From Pseudomonadota bacterium (GTDB taxonomy: Bacteria > Pseudomonadota > Gammaproteobacteria > JAKAQQ01): 64,000 nucleotides of DNA. Shown here one piece after another: positions 39,999 through 49,312 of this stretch; within the stretch, counting starts at the first letter, position 1, and every line of letters starts with the position of its first letter. A model generated the notes under the pieces. That model was not told where the DNA came from. It saw only the letters and a program-made list of their open reading frames with translations, and did no database searches. The translations under genes and the position numbers were made by a program. Location: positions 137,256-201,255 of the forward strand of contig JAKCBQ010000001.1 of the NCBI GenBank assembly GCA_021839245.1, in the 5' to 3' direction.

Positions 39999-41097
39999 GA
40001 CGTCGGCGAAACTCCTCGAGAAACCGTGCGAGATCCGCGACGGCCTCTTCGGGCTGGGCGTTGTAAAGGCTCGCCCTGAGACCCCCGCGGCTGCGGTGCC
40101 CCTCGAGCTGGTGGAGACCCGCTGCGGCCGCTTCGCGCAGGAACACCGGCAAAAGGGCGGGATCGGCGAGCTGGAAGGGGACGTTCATCCGCGACCGGTA
40201 GGCCGGCGACACCTCGTTCAGATAGAAACCTCCGCTGCCGTCGAGAACCGCGTAGAGGCGATCGGCCTTGCGACGGTTGCGGACGGCGAGGGCTTCAAGC
40301 CCCCCCGCGTGCTCGATCCACTCGAGCATGAGGGCGGCCGTGTACCAGGCGACGGTGTTCGGCGTGTTGAGCATCGAGCGCTCGGCCAGATGGGCGGCGT
40401 AGACGTCGGTGCGCGGAACACCGGGAAGATCCTCGGGCAAGAGCTCACGGTCGACAACGACGACCCCGAGACCCGTGAGGCCGAGGTTCTTCTGCGCCCC
40501 GGCGTAGACGAGGGCGTGCGGGCCGATCTCGATCGGCCGCGAGAGGAAGTTGGCGGTCATGTCGGCGACGAGCGGACGCGCGACCCGCGGCGCCCCGGGG
40601 AACTCGATCCCGTCCACACTCTCGTTGTCGGTGTAGTAGACGTAATCGGCCTCGGGATCGAGGGACCAGGATGCGGTCGGCGGGACCGCGACAGGAGGCT
40701 TCGAGGCGCGTGCGGCGACGCGGGCCTCGGGAAGGAGCCGTCGGGCTTCCTCGTAGGCACAAGCCGACCAGTGCCCGCTCACCACGTAATCGGCTCGTCC
40801 GCGGCGGCGGCCGAGATTGAGAGGGATGAGCCCGAAGTGGGGGGTCGCCCCTCCGTGCATCCAAAGGATGGCGTAACGCGCAGGGAGGGCAAGAAGGCGC
40901 CGCAGACGGTCCTCGAGCGCTTCCCGTACCGGAGCGAAGAGCGGTCCGCGGTGCGAAATTTCAGCAACGCCGAGCCCACTGCCCTGATAGTCGAGAAGAT
41001 CGGACGCCAACCGCTCGAGCACTTCGGTGGGGAGATACGCCGGACCCGGGCCAAAATTGCGTGCCCGCAAAGGCGAAGAGACACCTCGTGCCGTCAC
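39991..41097 (-). CDS. serC: Phosphoserine aminotransferase
   Basis: PLP enzyme of serine and pyridoxine synthesis. The 368-residue product begins [18 protein letters not shown]; it also has [38 protein letters not shown] and [17 protein letters not shown] with the PLP lysine; [10 protein letters not shown] and [15 protein letters not shown] lie near the end. Length is as E. coli SerC (362). Its GTG at 41097 overlaps the gyrA stop as GTGA. Confidence 0.96.
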   Translation of the reverse strand: MTARGVSSPLRARNFGPGPAYLPTEVLERLASDLLDYQGSGLGVAEISHRGPLFAPVREALEDRLRRLLALPARYAILWMHGGATPHFGLIPLNLGRRRGRADYVVSGHWSACAYEEARRLLPEARVAARASKPPVAVPPTASWSLDPEADYVYYTDNESVDGIEFPGAPRVARPLVADMTANFLSRPIEIGPHALVYAGAQKNLGLTGLGVVVVDRELLPEDLPGVPRTDVYAAHLAERSMLNTPNTVAWYTAALMLEWIEHAGGLEALAVRNRRKADRLYAVLDGSGGFYLNEVSPAYRSRMNVPFQLADPALLPVFLREAAAAGLHQLEGHRSRGGLRASLYNAQPEEAVADLARFLEEFRRRHG

Positions 41098-43664
41098 GGC
41101 GTGGGGCTCTCGGGCGCACCCGCAGATTCCCCTCCCTCCCCTCCACCGTCGCTTTCCTCTCCGTTCGGGCCGCCCGGAACGGGCGCGAGCCCTGTCACCC
41201 GATCCCCGTCCTCGAGGCGAATGAGACGCACCCCCATCGTCACCCGACCCTGACGCGAGATCGTGGAGACGGGGGTCCGCACCACCGTGCCTCCCTGAGT
41301 GTAGACGACGACCTCGTCCTCGGGGCGGACGCCGAGTGCGGCCACGACCGGGCCGTTACGCCCTCCCGCACGCATGCAGAAAACACCCTGTCCGCCGCGG
41401 TGCCGGCGCGGAAATTCACCGACGTCCGTCCGCTTCCCGTAGCCGTCGGCGGTGGCGACGAGCACCTCCGGGGCGCTTTCGTCGAGGACGATCATCGCGA
41501 CGAGCTCTTCGCCGGAACCGAGGCGGATCCCACGGACTCCGTGCGCCGTCCGTCCGAGCGGCCGAAGGTCGGCGTCGGCAAAGCGGATCGCCTTGCCGTT
41601 CGAGGCGACGAGCATGAGGTCCGATCCGTTCGTCAGCGCCACCGAAGCCACGGTGTCGCCTTCGGCCAGGCCGAGCGCAATGATCCCGGTGCTGCGGGGG
41701 CGGGAAAAGGCCTCGAGCCTCACTTTCTTGACGGTGCCGCGACGGGTCGCGAAGACGACGTGATGGTTCTCCTCGTAGCTTTTGATCGGCAAGACGGCGT
41801 TGACCCGTTCGTCGTCGGCGAGCGGGAGAAGATTGACGAGGGGTTTGCCCTTCGATTGAGAACCCGCACGTGGCAAACGGTGGACGTCAAGCCAGTAGAG
41901 ACGGCCCGCTGTCGTGAAGCAAAGCAGTGTGTCAAGCGTGTTCGCCACGAGAACACGTTCGACGAGATCGTCGTCTTTCAGTTGGGCCACGGAGCGTCCC
42001 CGTCCCCCACGGCGCTGGGCCCGGTACTCTTCGAGCGGCTGGCTCTTGGCGTAACCGGTGTGGGAGAGCGTGACCACCATATCGACCGGGCGGATGAGAT
42101 CCTGCGCGGTGAGAGACGTCGTCTCGTCACTGATCTCGGTGCGTCGTGCGTCTCCGTAGCGACGCGCCACATCCTCGAGCTCTTCACGGATGACGCGGCG
42201 CAGCTCGTTCGGGTCGTCCACGATGGCGCGCAGACGGCGAATGCGCTCGAGGGTTTCGAGATACTCACCGAAGATCTTGTCGCGCTCGAGACCCGTCAAG
42301 CGCTGAAGGGTGAGCTCGAGGATGGCCTTGACCTGCGCCTCACTCAACGTGTAGGGGTCGCGGGCGCGCTCGGGCTGCCCGGCGCGGCCGACAAGCTCGG
42401 TCACGAGCGCGGCCGGCCAGGCCCGGGAACGAAGACTCTCCCGGGCCTCGGCGGGCGACGGGGCGGAACGCACGAGGGCGATCATGGCGTCGAGGTTGTC
42501 GAGAGCCACCGTGAGCCCTTCGAGAACATGCGCCCGCTCGCCGTCGCGCGCCAGCTGGTGGAGACTCCGACGAACGACGACGGTGCGGCGGTGATCGAGA
42601 AACGCCTCGAGGAGCGGCTTGAGGCCGAGGGTGCGCGGCTGACCCTCGACGAGGGCCACGCAGTTGACGCCGTAGGTTCGCTGAAGCGCCGTGTGCTGGT
42701 AGAGCTGGTTGAGGACGACTTCGGCCGTCTCCCCGCGGCGGAGCTCGAAGACGATGCGCATGCCGTCGCGATCGGACTCGTCGCGGATGGTCGTGATGCC
42801 CTCGAGCCGGTCCTCGCGCACGAGTTCCGCGGCGTGGGCGACCAGCTCCGCTTTGTTGACCTGGTAAGGGAGCTCGGTCACGACGATCTGCTCGCGCCCG
42901 CTTTGCCCGAGAGGCTCGACCGTCGCCCGTCCGCGCAGGAGGACCCGCCCCCGGCCGCCGGCGTAGGCCTCGTAGAGGCCCTGGCGGTTCATGAGGATGC
43001 CGCCCGTCGGGAAATCGGGGCCGGGAAGGACACGGAGAAGATCGTCGAGCCCGACGTCCGGCTCGTCGAGAAGAAGAAGCGCGGCTTCGATCGTCTCCCG
43101 AAGGTTGTGCGGCGGAATGTTGGTCGCCATCCCGACGGCGATGCCGGAGGCCCCGTTCACGAGGAGGTTCGGGATGCGCGCCGGAAGAACGCTCGGTTCC
43201 TCTTCGTTGTTGTCGTAGTTGGGCGCAAAGGGAACGGTGTCCGACTCGATGTCGGCGAGCATTTCTTCGGCGATCCGGGCCATGCGGATTTCGGTATAGC
43301 GCATCGCCGCCGGCGCGTCGCCGTCCACCGAGCCGAAGTTGCCCTGACCGTCGACGAGCGGATAGCGCTGGGCGAACGGCTGGGCCATACGCACGATGGT
43401 GTCGTAGACCGCGGATTCCCCGTGCGGGTGGTATTTACCGATGACGTCGCCCACCACGCGGGCCGATTTCTTGTAAGGCTTATCGGAGGTGTTGCCGAGC
43501 TCGTGCATCGCGTAGAGAACACGCCGCTGCACGGGTTTGAGGCCGTCACGGACGTCGGGCAGTGCACGCCCGACGATCACGCTCATGGCGTAATCGATAT
43601 AGGAGCGACGTAATTCCTCTTCGAGATGGACGGGGAGAACGCTTCCTTCGGAGATCTCCGTCAT
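41094..43664 (-). CDS. gyrA: DNA gyrase subunit A
   Basis: Catalytic breakage-reunion subunit of gyrase. The 856-residue product has [20 protein letters not shown], catalytic Tyr-123 in [10 protein letters not shown], and the DNA-gate helix [15 protein letters not shown]. The quinolone positions equal to E. coli Ser-83 and Asp-87 are unchanged (Ser-84, Asp-88), while Asp-82 is Glu. The C-terminal beta-pinwheel from about 520 has repeats including the GyrA box-like QRRGGRGR. A promoter with an extended -10 box stands at 43696-43704. First gene of the cluster through serC-hisC-cmk. Confidence 0.98.
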   Translation of the reverse strand: MTEISEGSVLPVHLEEELRRSYIDYAMSVIVGRALPDVRDGLKPVQRRVLYAMHELGNTSDKPYKKSARVVGDVIGKYHPHGESAVYDTIVRMAQPFAQRYPLVDGQGNFGSVDGDAPAAMRYTEIRMARIAEEMLADIESDTVPFAPNYDNNEEEPSVLPARIPNLLVNGASGIAVGMATNIPPHNLRETIEAALLLLDEPDVGLDDLLRVLPGPDFPTGGILMNRQGLYEAYAGGRGRVLLRGRATVEPLGQSGREQIVVTELPYQVNKAELVAHAAELVREDRLEGITTIRDESDRDGMRIVFELRRGETAEVVLNQLYQHTALQRTYGVNCVALVEGQPRTLGLKPLLEAFLDHRRTVVVRRSLHQLARDGERAHVLEGLTVALDNLDAMIALVRSAPSPAEARESLRSRAWPAALVTELVGRAGQPERARDPYTLSEAQVKAILELTLQRLTGLERDKIFGEYLETLERIRRLRAIVDDPNELRRVIREELEDVARRYGDARRTEISDETTSLTAQDLIRPVDMVVTLSHTGYAKSQPLEEYRAQRRGGRGRSVAQLKDDDLVERVLVANTLDTLLCFTTAGRLYWLDVHRLPRAGSQSKGKPLVNLLPLADDERVNAVLPIKSYEENHHVVFATRRGTVKKVRLEAFSRPRSTGIIALGLAEGDTVASVALTNGSDLMLVASNGKAIRFADADLRPLGRTAHGVRGIRLGSGEELVAMIVLDESAPEVLVATADGYGKRTDVGEFPRRHRGGQGVFCMRAGGRNGPVVAALGVRPEDEVVVYTQGGTVVRTPVSTISRQGRVTMGVRLIRLEDGDRVTGLAPVPGGPNGEESDGGGEGGESAGAPESPTP

Positions 43665-43695
43665 GAACGGACCCGCGAATCGTGAGTATCCGCTT

Positions 43696-43704
43696 ATTTT
43701 ATCA
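43696..43704 (-). promoter_or_regulatory. Extended -10 promoter of gyrA
   Basis: On the minus strand TGATAAAAT: the -10 hexamer TAAAAT (43701-43696) with TG one base upstream (extended -10). Transcription would start near 43689, 25 nt before the gyrA ATG at 43664. The -35 match is poor, as usual for extended -10 promoters. Confidence 0.55.
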
Positions 43705-43760
43705 GAAAAAGCCTTGATTTAGTTGGATCGCGCGACGTTGCGAGTCGATGCGGACGGCCC

Positions 43761-44810
43761 TCAAAGCCCAAGAATGCGCGCCCAATCCTTGTCCCCCGGC
43801 CGTGCCGAACCGCGCTCGGTCACGATGAGGTCGACGGCCTCCGCCGGGGTTCGGTCGAACACCGGATTGGCGATGCGCAGGCCCGGAGGCGGATCTCCCG
43901 CGCCGAGGCTCCGCCAGACCTCGTCACCCGGCCGCTCTTCGATCCGACCCTCCGCACGACCGTTCCACGCGGGATCGACCGTCGAGGTGGGCGCCACGAC
44001 CATGACCCGTGCACCGCCCAGGCGGGCCAGCCGCGCGAGCATGTGCGTGCCGATCTTGTTGAGGACATCCCCACGGGGACTGATGCGATCGGCACCAACG
44101 ACGAGCCAGTCGTACGCCCCGTCGAGAAGGCGGGCTCCGGCGGCGGACTCGGTGAGAAGGGTGACGGGCACGCCGGAATAGAGGAGCTCGTACGTCGTCA
44201 GCCGGAGTCCCTGACCCCAGGGGCGCGTCTCGGTGCAGCTCACCTCGGCGAGGCGTTTCTCACCCCAAGCGCAGCGCACGACGCCGAGAGCGGTGCCCGG
44301 TCCAAGAGTGGCCAGACTTCCGGTGTTGCAGTGCGTAAGAACGCGCACACCGGGCTCGAGACGGCGGGCACCTTCCCGGCCCATCGCCCAGGAGGACTCC
44401 TCCTCCTCACGAGCGATCGAGCAGGCCTCGGCAAGAAGTGCCGTCCCCAGTTCCGGGGGGTCGTCGGCCAGCACACGACGCATGCGACCGACGGCGTACG
44501 CAAGGTTGACGGCCGTTGGGCGCGCCGCCGCAAGGCGGTCGAGCGCCTCCTCGAGACGCCGCCGCTTCTCTTCTGAGGCGGCGGGACGTAGCCGCACCTC
44601 TTCGAGGACGACGGCGTACGCGGCCGCCACACCGATGAGCGGAGCGCCGCGGACCACGAGGGAGCGGATCGCGGCGACGACGTCGTCGAGACTTCGGCAC
44701 TCGATCCAGACGCCCTCGGCGGGCGGTCGCCTTTGGTCGAGAAGACGCAGACGATCGGACGCCCAGACAAGCGCCTCGGGATAGGGCGGACACGAGGAAG
44801 GGTTGGGCAT
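43761..44810 (-). CDS. mtnA: S-methyl-5-thioribose-1-phosphate isomerase
   Basis: Methionine-salvage enzyme that turns MTR-1-phosphate into MTRu-1-phosphate. The 349-residue product has IRSLVVRGAPLIGVAAAYAV near the N-terminus, catalytic Cys in VLTHCNTGSLAT, CTETRPWGQGLRLTTYEL, and Asp in VVGADRIS. These Cys and Asp are the catalytic pair known in B. subtilis MtnA. The ATG at 44810 has GGAGA six bases upstream; a TTG at 44822 is less likely. It is divergent from mtaD, which supplies the same pathway. Confidence 0.95.
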   Translation of the reverse strand: MPNPSSCPPYPEALVWASDRLRLLDQRRPPAEGVWIECRSLDDVVAAIRSLVVRGAPLIGVAAAYAVVLEEVRLRPAASEEKRRRLEEALDRLAAARPTAVNLAYAVGRMRRVLADDPPELGTALLAEACSIAREEEESSWAMGREGARRLEPGVRVLTHCNTGSLATLGPGTALGVVRCAWGEKRLAEVSCTETRPWGQGLRLTTYELLYSGVPVTLLTESAAGARLLDGAYDWLVVGADRISPRGDVLNKIGTHMLARLARLGGARVMVVAPTSTVDPAWNGRAEGRIEERPGDEVWRSLGAGDPPPGLRIANPVFDRTPAEAVDLIVTERGSARPGDKDWARILGL

Positions 44811-44951
44811 CACGGTCTCCAAGGGAGGAGCGTTTCGGAGAGCACGAAGGAGAGCTTCATATTTTATCCGTCGTCCACCATCCCTCCCGCTGCCTGTTCA
44901 TGGTCGCGTTCGCGCGCCCCACGCTCTTATGGCCTGTCACTCCTCATCTGC

Positions 44952-44957
44952 TATAGT
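44952..44957 (+). promoter_or_regulatory. Probable -10 box of mtaD operon
   Basis: TATAGT lies 27 bp before the mtaD ATG at 44984 in the 173-bp divergent spacer to mtnA. The upstream TTATGG (44927-44932) is a weak -35 at 19 bp. Moderately supported; the only good -10 in that spacer on this strand. Confidence 0.4.
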
Positions 44958-44983
44958 TCAGCGCACGGTTCCCCGGACCCCCC

Positions 44984-46318
44984 ATGGACGCGATCGACAC
45001 CCTCATCGTCCCGCGTTGGATCCTCCCGATCGAGCCTGCGGACGGCGTTCTCGAAGACCACGCTTTGGCCGTGGCGCGGGGACGGATCCTCGCCGTCCTT
45101 CCGCGGGCGGAGGCCCTGTCCCGCTACGACCCCCACCGGCGCTGGGATCTTCCGCACCACGTGCTACTGCCGGGTTTCGTCAACGCCCACACGCACGCGG
45201 CGATGTCTCTCCTCCGCGGCCGGGCGGACGATCTCCCGCTCGAGCGCTGGCTGCGCGAGAGGGTCTGGCCGCTCGAGGGGCGATTCGTGGATGCGGATTT
45301 CGTCCGCGACGGCAGCGAACTGGCCGTCGCCGAGATGCTGCGCGCCGGTGTCACGACCTTCAACGACATGTATTTCTTCCCGGACGAGACCATCGAAGTG
45401 GCGCAACGCGCCGGCATCCGCCTCGTCGCGGGACTCGGCGTGATCAACGTCCCGACGCGCTGGGCCGAACGGCCCGAAGACTATCTCGAGCGGGGGCTCG
45501 CCGTCCACGATCGCTACCGCGGCGCTCCGCGCCTCGGCTTTGCGCTCGCTCCGCACGCGCCGTACAGCGTGCCCGAGGATCTCCTTCGGCGCCTGCGCGT
45601 CCTCGCCGACGAACTCGATCTTCCCTGGCACATCCACCTGCACGAGACAGAGTCGGAGATCGAGGCCTCGCTCGAGGCCTGCGGTCTGCGTCCCCTCGCC
45701 CGTCTCGAACAGCTTGGCTGTTTCGATGGCCGGCTCATTGCCGTCCACATGACCCAGCTCACCGCGCCGGAGATCGCCACCCTCGCGGCCCGTTCGGTGG
45801 GGGTCGTCCACTGTCCGGAATCCAACCTCAAGCTCGCGAGCGGCGTCGCCCCCGTCGCCCGACTCCTCGAGCACGGCGTTCCGCTCGCGTTGGGAACGGA
45901 CGGAGCGGCCAGCAACAACGATCTCGACCTTTTGGCCGAAGCACGCACCGCCGCTCTTCTCGCCAAAGTCGCCGCGCGCGACGCGGCCGTGCTCCCGGCG
46001 GCCCAAGCGCTTGAGCTCGCCACCCTGGGCGGGGCACGCGTCCTTGGTCTCGACGGCCGTGTGGGCTCTCTTGCGCCCGGCAAGGAGGCGGATCTCTGTG
46101 CCGTCGATCTCCTCTCGGATCCGGCGCGCGGACCCGTCTACGATCCCGCGTGCCACCTCGTCTACAGCGCCTCGGGGCGGGACGTCACGCACGTCTGGGT
46201 CGAAGGCGAACTCCTGGTCGAAGATCGCCGTCTCCTTCGCCACGATCTCGAGGATCTCGGCCGACGGGTCGAGATCTGGCGCCGCCGCCTCGCCGGCGCG
46301 GCCACGGAGGCGGCGTGA
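44984..46318 (+). CDS. mtaD: 5-methylthioadenosine/S-adenosylhomocysteine deaminase (TRZ/ATZ hydrolase)
   Basis: Amidohydrolase that deaminates methylthioadenosine (and SAH) to the inosine derivative. The 444-residue product has metal motif NAHTHAAMSLLRG, HLHETESEIE, VHMTQL and LGTDGAASNNDLDLL. In Pseudomonas the homologous gene stands in the same order before ubiG and opposite mtnA, and feeds a methylthioinosine phosphorylase route. The phosphorylase is not in the window. Its TGA overlaps the ubiG GTG by GTGA, so ubiG is coupled. Confidence 0.93.
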   Translation: MDAIDTLIVPRWILPIEPADGVLEDHALAVARGRILAVLPRAEALSRYDPHRRWDLPHHVLLPGFVNAHTHAAMSLLRGRADDLPLERWLRERVWPLEGRFVDADFVRDGSELAVAEMLRAGVTTFNDMYFFPDETIEVAQRAGIRLVAGLGVINVPTRWAERPEDYLERGLAVHDRYRGAPRLGFALAPHAPYSVPEDLLRRLRVLADELDLPWHIHLHETESEIEASLEACGLRPLARLEQLGCFDGRLIAVHMTQLTAPEIATLAARSVGVVHCPESNLKLASGVAPVARLLEHGVPLALGTDGAASNNDLDLLAEARTAALLAKVAARDAAVLPAAQALELATLGGARVLGLDGRVGSLAPGKEADLCAVDLLSDPARGPVYDPACHLVYSASGRDVTHVWVEGELLVEDRRLLRHDLEDLGRRVEIWRRRLAGAATEAA

Positions 46319-47022
46319 CGTCCGCCGCCCCCGAGGACGTGTTCTCGGCCGAGGCGGAACACTGGTGGGACCCCGACGGGCCGCTCAAGACGCTCCACGC
46401 CCTCCAGGCGCTGCGCGCCGCTTACCTCGAAGAGATCGAACCCGACGTCGCCGGACGCCACGTTCTCGACGTGGGTTGCGGCGGGGGACTCATGACCGAG
46501 GCCTGGCAGCGGCGGGGAGCGCACACCACGGGACTCGACCGCTCGGCGGCCCTTCTGACGGTCGCCCGACGTCACGCCGAGGCCAACGGGCTCGCGATCC
46601 GTTATCTCGAGGACGACCTCGCCACCTTCGCCGGGCGTGAGGCCGGAACCTACGACATCGTCACCGCCTTCGAGGTGATCGAGCACGTCACGGACCCCCA
46701 GGGCTTCACCCAGGCACTCGCCCGACTCCTCGCCCCCGGCGGAAGACTGTACCTGTCCACGCTCAATCGGACGCTCCGGGCCTGGCTCTTCGCCATCGTC
46801 GGGGCCGAGTATCTCCTCGGGATCGTTCCGCGCGGAACACACCGCTACGGCGACTTCCGACGCCCGTCCGAGATCGCCGACTGGGGACGCGCCGAGGGTC
46901 TTGCCGTCGAGGACCTCCGCGGCGTTCGCTATGACCCGCTCACCGGACGAGCCTCTTTCGGGCGCGACGTCCGGATCAACTACCTCATGCGGTTGCGCCG
47001 CCCCAAGGGCGAGAGACCCTGA
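46315..47022 (+). CDS. ubiG: Ubiquinone biosynthesis O-methyltransferase
   Basis: SAM-dependent O-methylation of two ubiquinone intermediates, so the organism likely makes ubiquinone. The 235-residue product has FSAEAEHWWDPDGPLKTLHA near the N-terminus, motif I VLDVGCGGGLMTEA, IEHVTDP, LAPGGRLYLSTLNR, and YLLGIVPRGTHRY which is typical of UbiG. The GTG at 46315 shares GTGA with the mtaD stop; a longer frame upstream is out of family. Confidence 0.95.
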   Translation: MTSAAPEDVFSAEAEHWWDPDGPLKTLHALQALRAAYLEEIEPDVAGRHVLDVGCGGGLMTEAWQRRGAHTTGLDRSAALLTVARRHAEANGLAIRYLEDDLATFAGREAGTYDIVTAFEVIEHVTDPQGFTQALARLLAPGGRLYLSTLNRTLRAWLFAIVGAEYLLGIVPRGTHRYGDFRRPSEIADWGRAEGLAVEDLRGVRYDPLTGRASFGRDVRINYLMRLRRPKGERP

Positions 47023-47026
47023 TCCG

Positions 47027-47701
47027 GTGCTCGTTCTCTTCGATCTCGACGGGACCCTCGTCGACAGCGCCCCGGATCTCCACGCCGCTCTCGTCGCCCT
47101 CTGCGCGGAGGAAGGACGTCCCGCGCCCACGCCCGAGGCGACCCGTCGGGTGGTTTCGCTCGGCAGCCGGGCCCTTCTGGCGTGTGCGTTGAGGACGCTT
47201 CCCGAAGACCCCGAGGCCTACGAAGCCCTTCGCCGGCGTTTCCTCGCTCTTTACGAGGCCACGGCCCACCGCCGCACCGTCTGGATGGACGGCATCCCCG
47301 AGCTTCTCCAGATTCTCGGCGCCCGGGGCGACGATTGGGGGATCGTAACCAATAAACCTTGGGACCTCACAATTCGCGTCCTCGAGCGGCTTCTCCGGCC
47401 GGAGCTGCCCAAGCCCCGGACGATCGTGGCGGGCGACAGCCTCGCGCGTCGCAAACCGGATCCCGCCCCGCTCCTGCACGCGCTCCGAGAAGCCGGGGCA
47501 CACCCCAGCCAAAGTCTTTATGTGGGGGACGCCGAGGCCGACATGACAGCCGCTCGGGGCGCCCACCTTCGCGCGTACGTGGCGCTCTGGGGCTACCTGG
47601 GCGAGGATCCCGATCCCGCGGCCTGGGGCGCGGACGCTCTTCTTGAGCATCCCCTGGATCTTCTGAACGTCGGAGCGCTCGACGCGGACGACGAACGATG
47701 A
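47027..47701 (+). CDS. mupP: HAD-family phosphatase, MupP/Gph type
   Basis: HAD phosphatase of 224 residues. Seen: LVLFDLDGTLVDSAPDLHAA (motif I, nucleophile Asp), IVTNKP (motif II), RRKPDPAPLLHA (motif III Lys) and YVGDAEADMTAAR (motif IV). In Pseudomonas the gene in this position is MupP, which dephosphorylates MurNAc-6-phosphate in the wall recycling route to UDP-MurNAc; the sequence itself also fits phosphoglycolate phosphatase. Function is assigned by context. The GTG at 47027 follows the ubiG TGA by four bases; its TGA overlaps the next ATG (ATGA). Confidence 0.85.
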   Translation: MLVLFDLDGTLVDSAPDLHAALVALCAEEGRPAPTPEATRRVVSLGSRALLACALRTLPEDPEAYEALRRRFLALYEATAHRRTVWMDGIPELLQILGARGDDWGIVTNKPWDLTIRVLERLLRPELPKPRTIVAGDSLARRKPDPAPLLHALREAGAHPSQSLYVGDAEADMTAARGAHLRAYVALWGYLGEDPDPAAWGADALLEHPLDLLNVGALDADDER

Positions 47702-48435
47702 GTCTCCCGCTCCCGCCCGATCCCTTTGCCGAGTCCTACAGGAGCGGCACGAGCTACGCCCTGGCGATTCGCTTCTCTCCGGAAGAGCACCGCGGCATCC
47801 TCGCGTTTCTTTTCGCTCTCAAGCTCAATCTCGACCGATTGCTCGAGAGCCCCACCGAACCCGAAGTGCTGAAGATCAAGGCGCTCTGGTGGGAAGAAGA
47901 GCTCGCACGGGCCGGGCGGGGCGAAGCGCGTCATCCCTTGACCCTTCGGGCACAGTCGCTCGGGTTTCTCGCGCGCCCGGGGCTCGAGGCTCTCGAGCGC
48001 TTCGCCGCGGGCTACACGGCTTGCCTGGGGACGGCGGAACAGGGCCCCGACCAATTCTTCACCCGCGCCCGCGCGTCAGGAGGGATGCTTCTCGAACGGG
48101 TGAGCCGTGTTCTCGGCGAGGAGCGGACGCCCGGACTCGAGACGGCCCATCGGGCGGGCACGGCCCACGAGGCGGTCGCCCTCCTTCTTCACGACCGCAA
48201 GACGCGCGAACGGTTCCCTCCTTCCTCCGCGGAACGGGAACAGCTCGTCGGCCAAATTCGTTCCGATCTCGAGGCTCTCTCCCGACCCGACGGGGCGTTC
48301 GTGACGAGCCCGAGCCAGCGCGTCACGCGCATCCTGCTCGCCCTCACCCGAGCACGTCTCCGGCGTGGAGAGCCGGGTCCCTTTCACAAGATGTTCCTGG
48401 CCTGGTGGCACGCACGACATGAGCGACACGATTGA
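47698..48435 (+). CDS. Squalene/phytoene synthase-like protein, degenerate
   Basis: Predicted all-alpha protein of 245 residues related to squalene/phytoene synthases by the order of TSYALAIRFSPEEHRGILAF, a helix with ALWWEEELARAGRGEARHPLT, and GTAHEAVALLLHDRKTRERF. The first Asp-rich motif, which in active enzymes is DDxxDE in FCRxxDDIVDE, is replaced by LKLNLDRLLE (41-50); the second DxxxD is also lost (154-166). It therefore should not bind Mg-diphosphate in the normal way. NDUFAF6-like mitochondrial proteins are comparable non-catalytic relatives. Function unknown. It sits between mupP and yciK, overlapping mupP by ATGA. Confidence 0.6.
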   Translation: MSLPLPPDPFAESYRSGTSYALAIRFSPEEHRGILAFLFALKLNLDRLLESPTEPEVLKIKALWWEEELARAGRGEARHPLTLRAQSLGFLARPGLEALERFAAGYTACLGTAEQGPDQFFTRARASGGMLLERVSRVLGEERTPGLETAHRAGTAHEAVALLLHDRKTRERFPPSSAEREQLVGQIRSDLEALSRPDGAFVTSPSQRVTRILLALTRARLRRGEPGPFHKMFLAWWHARHERHD

Positions 48436-49264
48436 GATCACGCGGGTCCCGACGGCGGGCTACCGCCCGGCGCCGGAGGCGTTCGCATCCCGGTTTTTTC
48501 TTCTTGCCAACATCGCCGCGGGCGCGGGTGTCCCCCTCGCCCACCGCCTTGCCGCCCTGGGCGCACGGACGATTCTCCTCGACCCATCACGCGAAGTTCT
48601 CGAGAAAACGGACGACGAGATTCGTGCGCAGGGCGGGGCTCCGCCGGTGCTCCAAGCCCTTGATCCTCTCGGAGCCACCGTCGCCGACTACGACGCGCTC
48701 GCCCGTGCCGTGGCCCGTGAACGACCCGCCCTGGACGGCCTCGTTTGGGACTGTGGCTACGTCGGCCACCACGGGCCGATCCTCACCCATCCGCCCGAAC
48801 ACTGGTACGCGATCCTGAGAGCGCACCTCGATGCCGCTTTCGCGATCACGCAGGCTTTTCTGCCCGCACTCTCGGCGCTCCCGCGGGCGACGGTGATCTA
48901 CACCACGTCCGAGGAGGGGCGTCGGCCCCGCGCCTTCGCCGGCGCCCACGCGGTCGCGCACGCAGGTCTGGAAACCCTGGCCCGAATCGGAGCCGAAGAA
49001 TACGCCTACCGCGGGAGTCCACGCTTCTACACTCTTGATCCCGGGGAGGTGGCCACCACTCTTCGTGAGGCCTTCTTCCCTGGGCGGGAACCCGGCGAAG
49101 TGCCGCCCGCCTCCTCGATCGTTGATGCTTACCTTGAGCTTCTGGACCCCACACGCCCCGGACCCGGGACCGTCGCCTGCCTCGCCTGTCCGCATCCCGA
49201 AAGCCCACGGGAAGCGCGCGGCGCTCCTTTGTGCAAGGGGAAGACGGTCAAGCCCGATCGCTAA
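48419..49264 (+). CDS. YciK-like SDR protein lacking catalytic residues
   Basis: Short-chain dehydrogenase fold, 281 residues, aligning with E. coli YciK from YRPAPEAFASRFFLLANIAA through YTTSEEGRR to LDPGEV. Expected key sequences are replaced: TGxxxGIG reads ANIAAGAG (30-37), NAG reads DCG (111-113), and YxxxK reads HAVAH (His-177, His-181). Catalytic Tyr and Lys are both lost. The fold and position after mupP follow YciK, but dehydrogenase activity is unlikely. The ATG at 48419 is preferred: it lies 17 nt inside the preceding gene. A longer ATG at 48365 is antifamily. The hairpin at 49269 follows its stop. Confidence 0.75.
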   Translation: MSDTIEITRVPTAGYRPAPEAFASRFFLLANIAAGAGVPLAHRLAALGARTILLDPSREVLEKTDDEIRAQGGAPPVLQALDPLGATVADYDALARAVARERPALDGLVWDCGYVGHHGPILTHPPEHWYAILRAHLDAAFAITQAFLPALSALPRATVIYTTSEEGRRPRAFAGAHAVAHAGLETLARIGAEEYAYRGSPRFYTLDPGEVATTLREAFFPGREPGEVPPASSIVDAYLELLDPTRPGPGTVACLACPHPESPREARGAPLCKGKTVKPDR

Positions 49265-49268
49265 AGCC

Positions 49269-49296
49269 GGAGCCGGCGGTGGAACCCGCCGGCTCC
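49269..49296. terminator. Strong GC hairpin between convergent genes
   Basis: Perfect 11-bp stem GGAGCCGGCGG / CCGCCGGCTCC with a 6-nt loop, five bases after the yciK-like stop and 16 bases before the stop of the convergent membrane protein. It probably ends transcription from both sides. No T run follows on either strand, so it may need Rho or act as an RNA-stabilising end. Confidence 0.6.
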
Positions 49297-49312
49297 AGGG
49301 TTCAAGAGCGGT

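Noticed and set aside
41061..43613. An 850-codon open frame antisense to gyrA
   Set aside because: No family resemblance, no SD, and it lies wholly over an unmistakable gyrA. GC-rich genes commonly leave long antisense frames; the same applies to those over pyrG (13064-14839), recJ (4866-6839), phosphoketolase (24419-26671) and the GGDEF-EAL gene (59666-61954).
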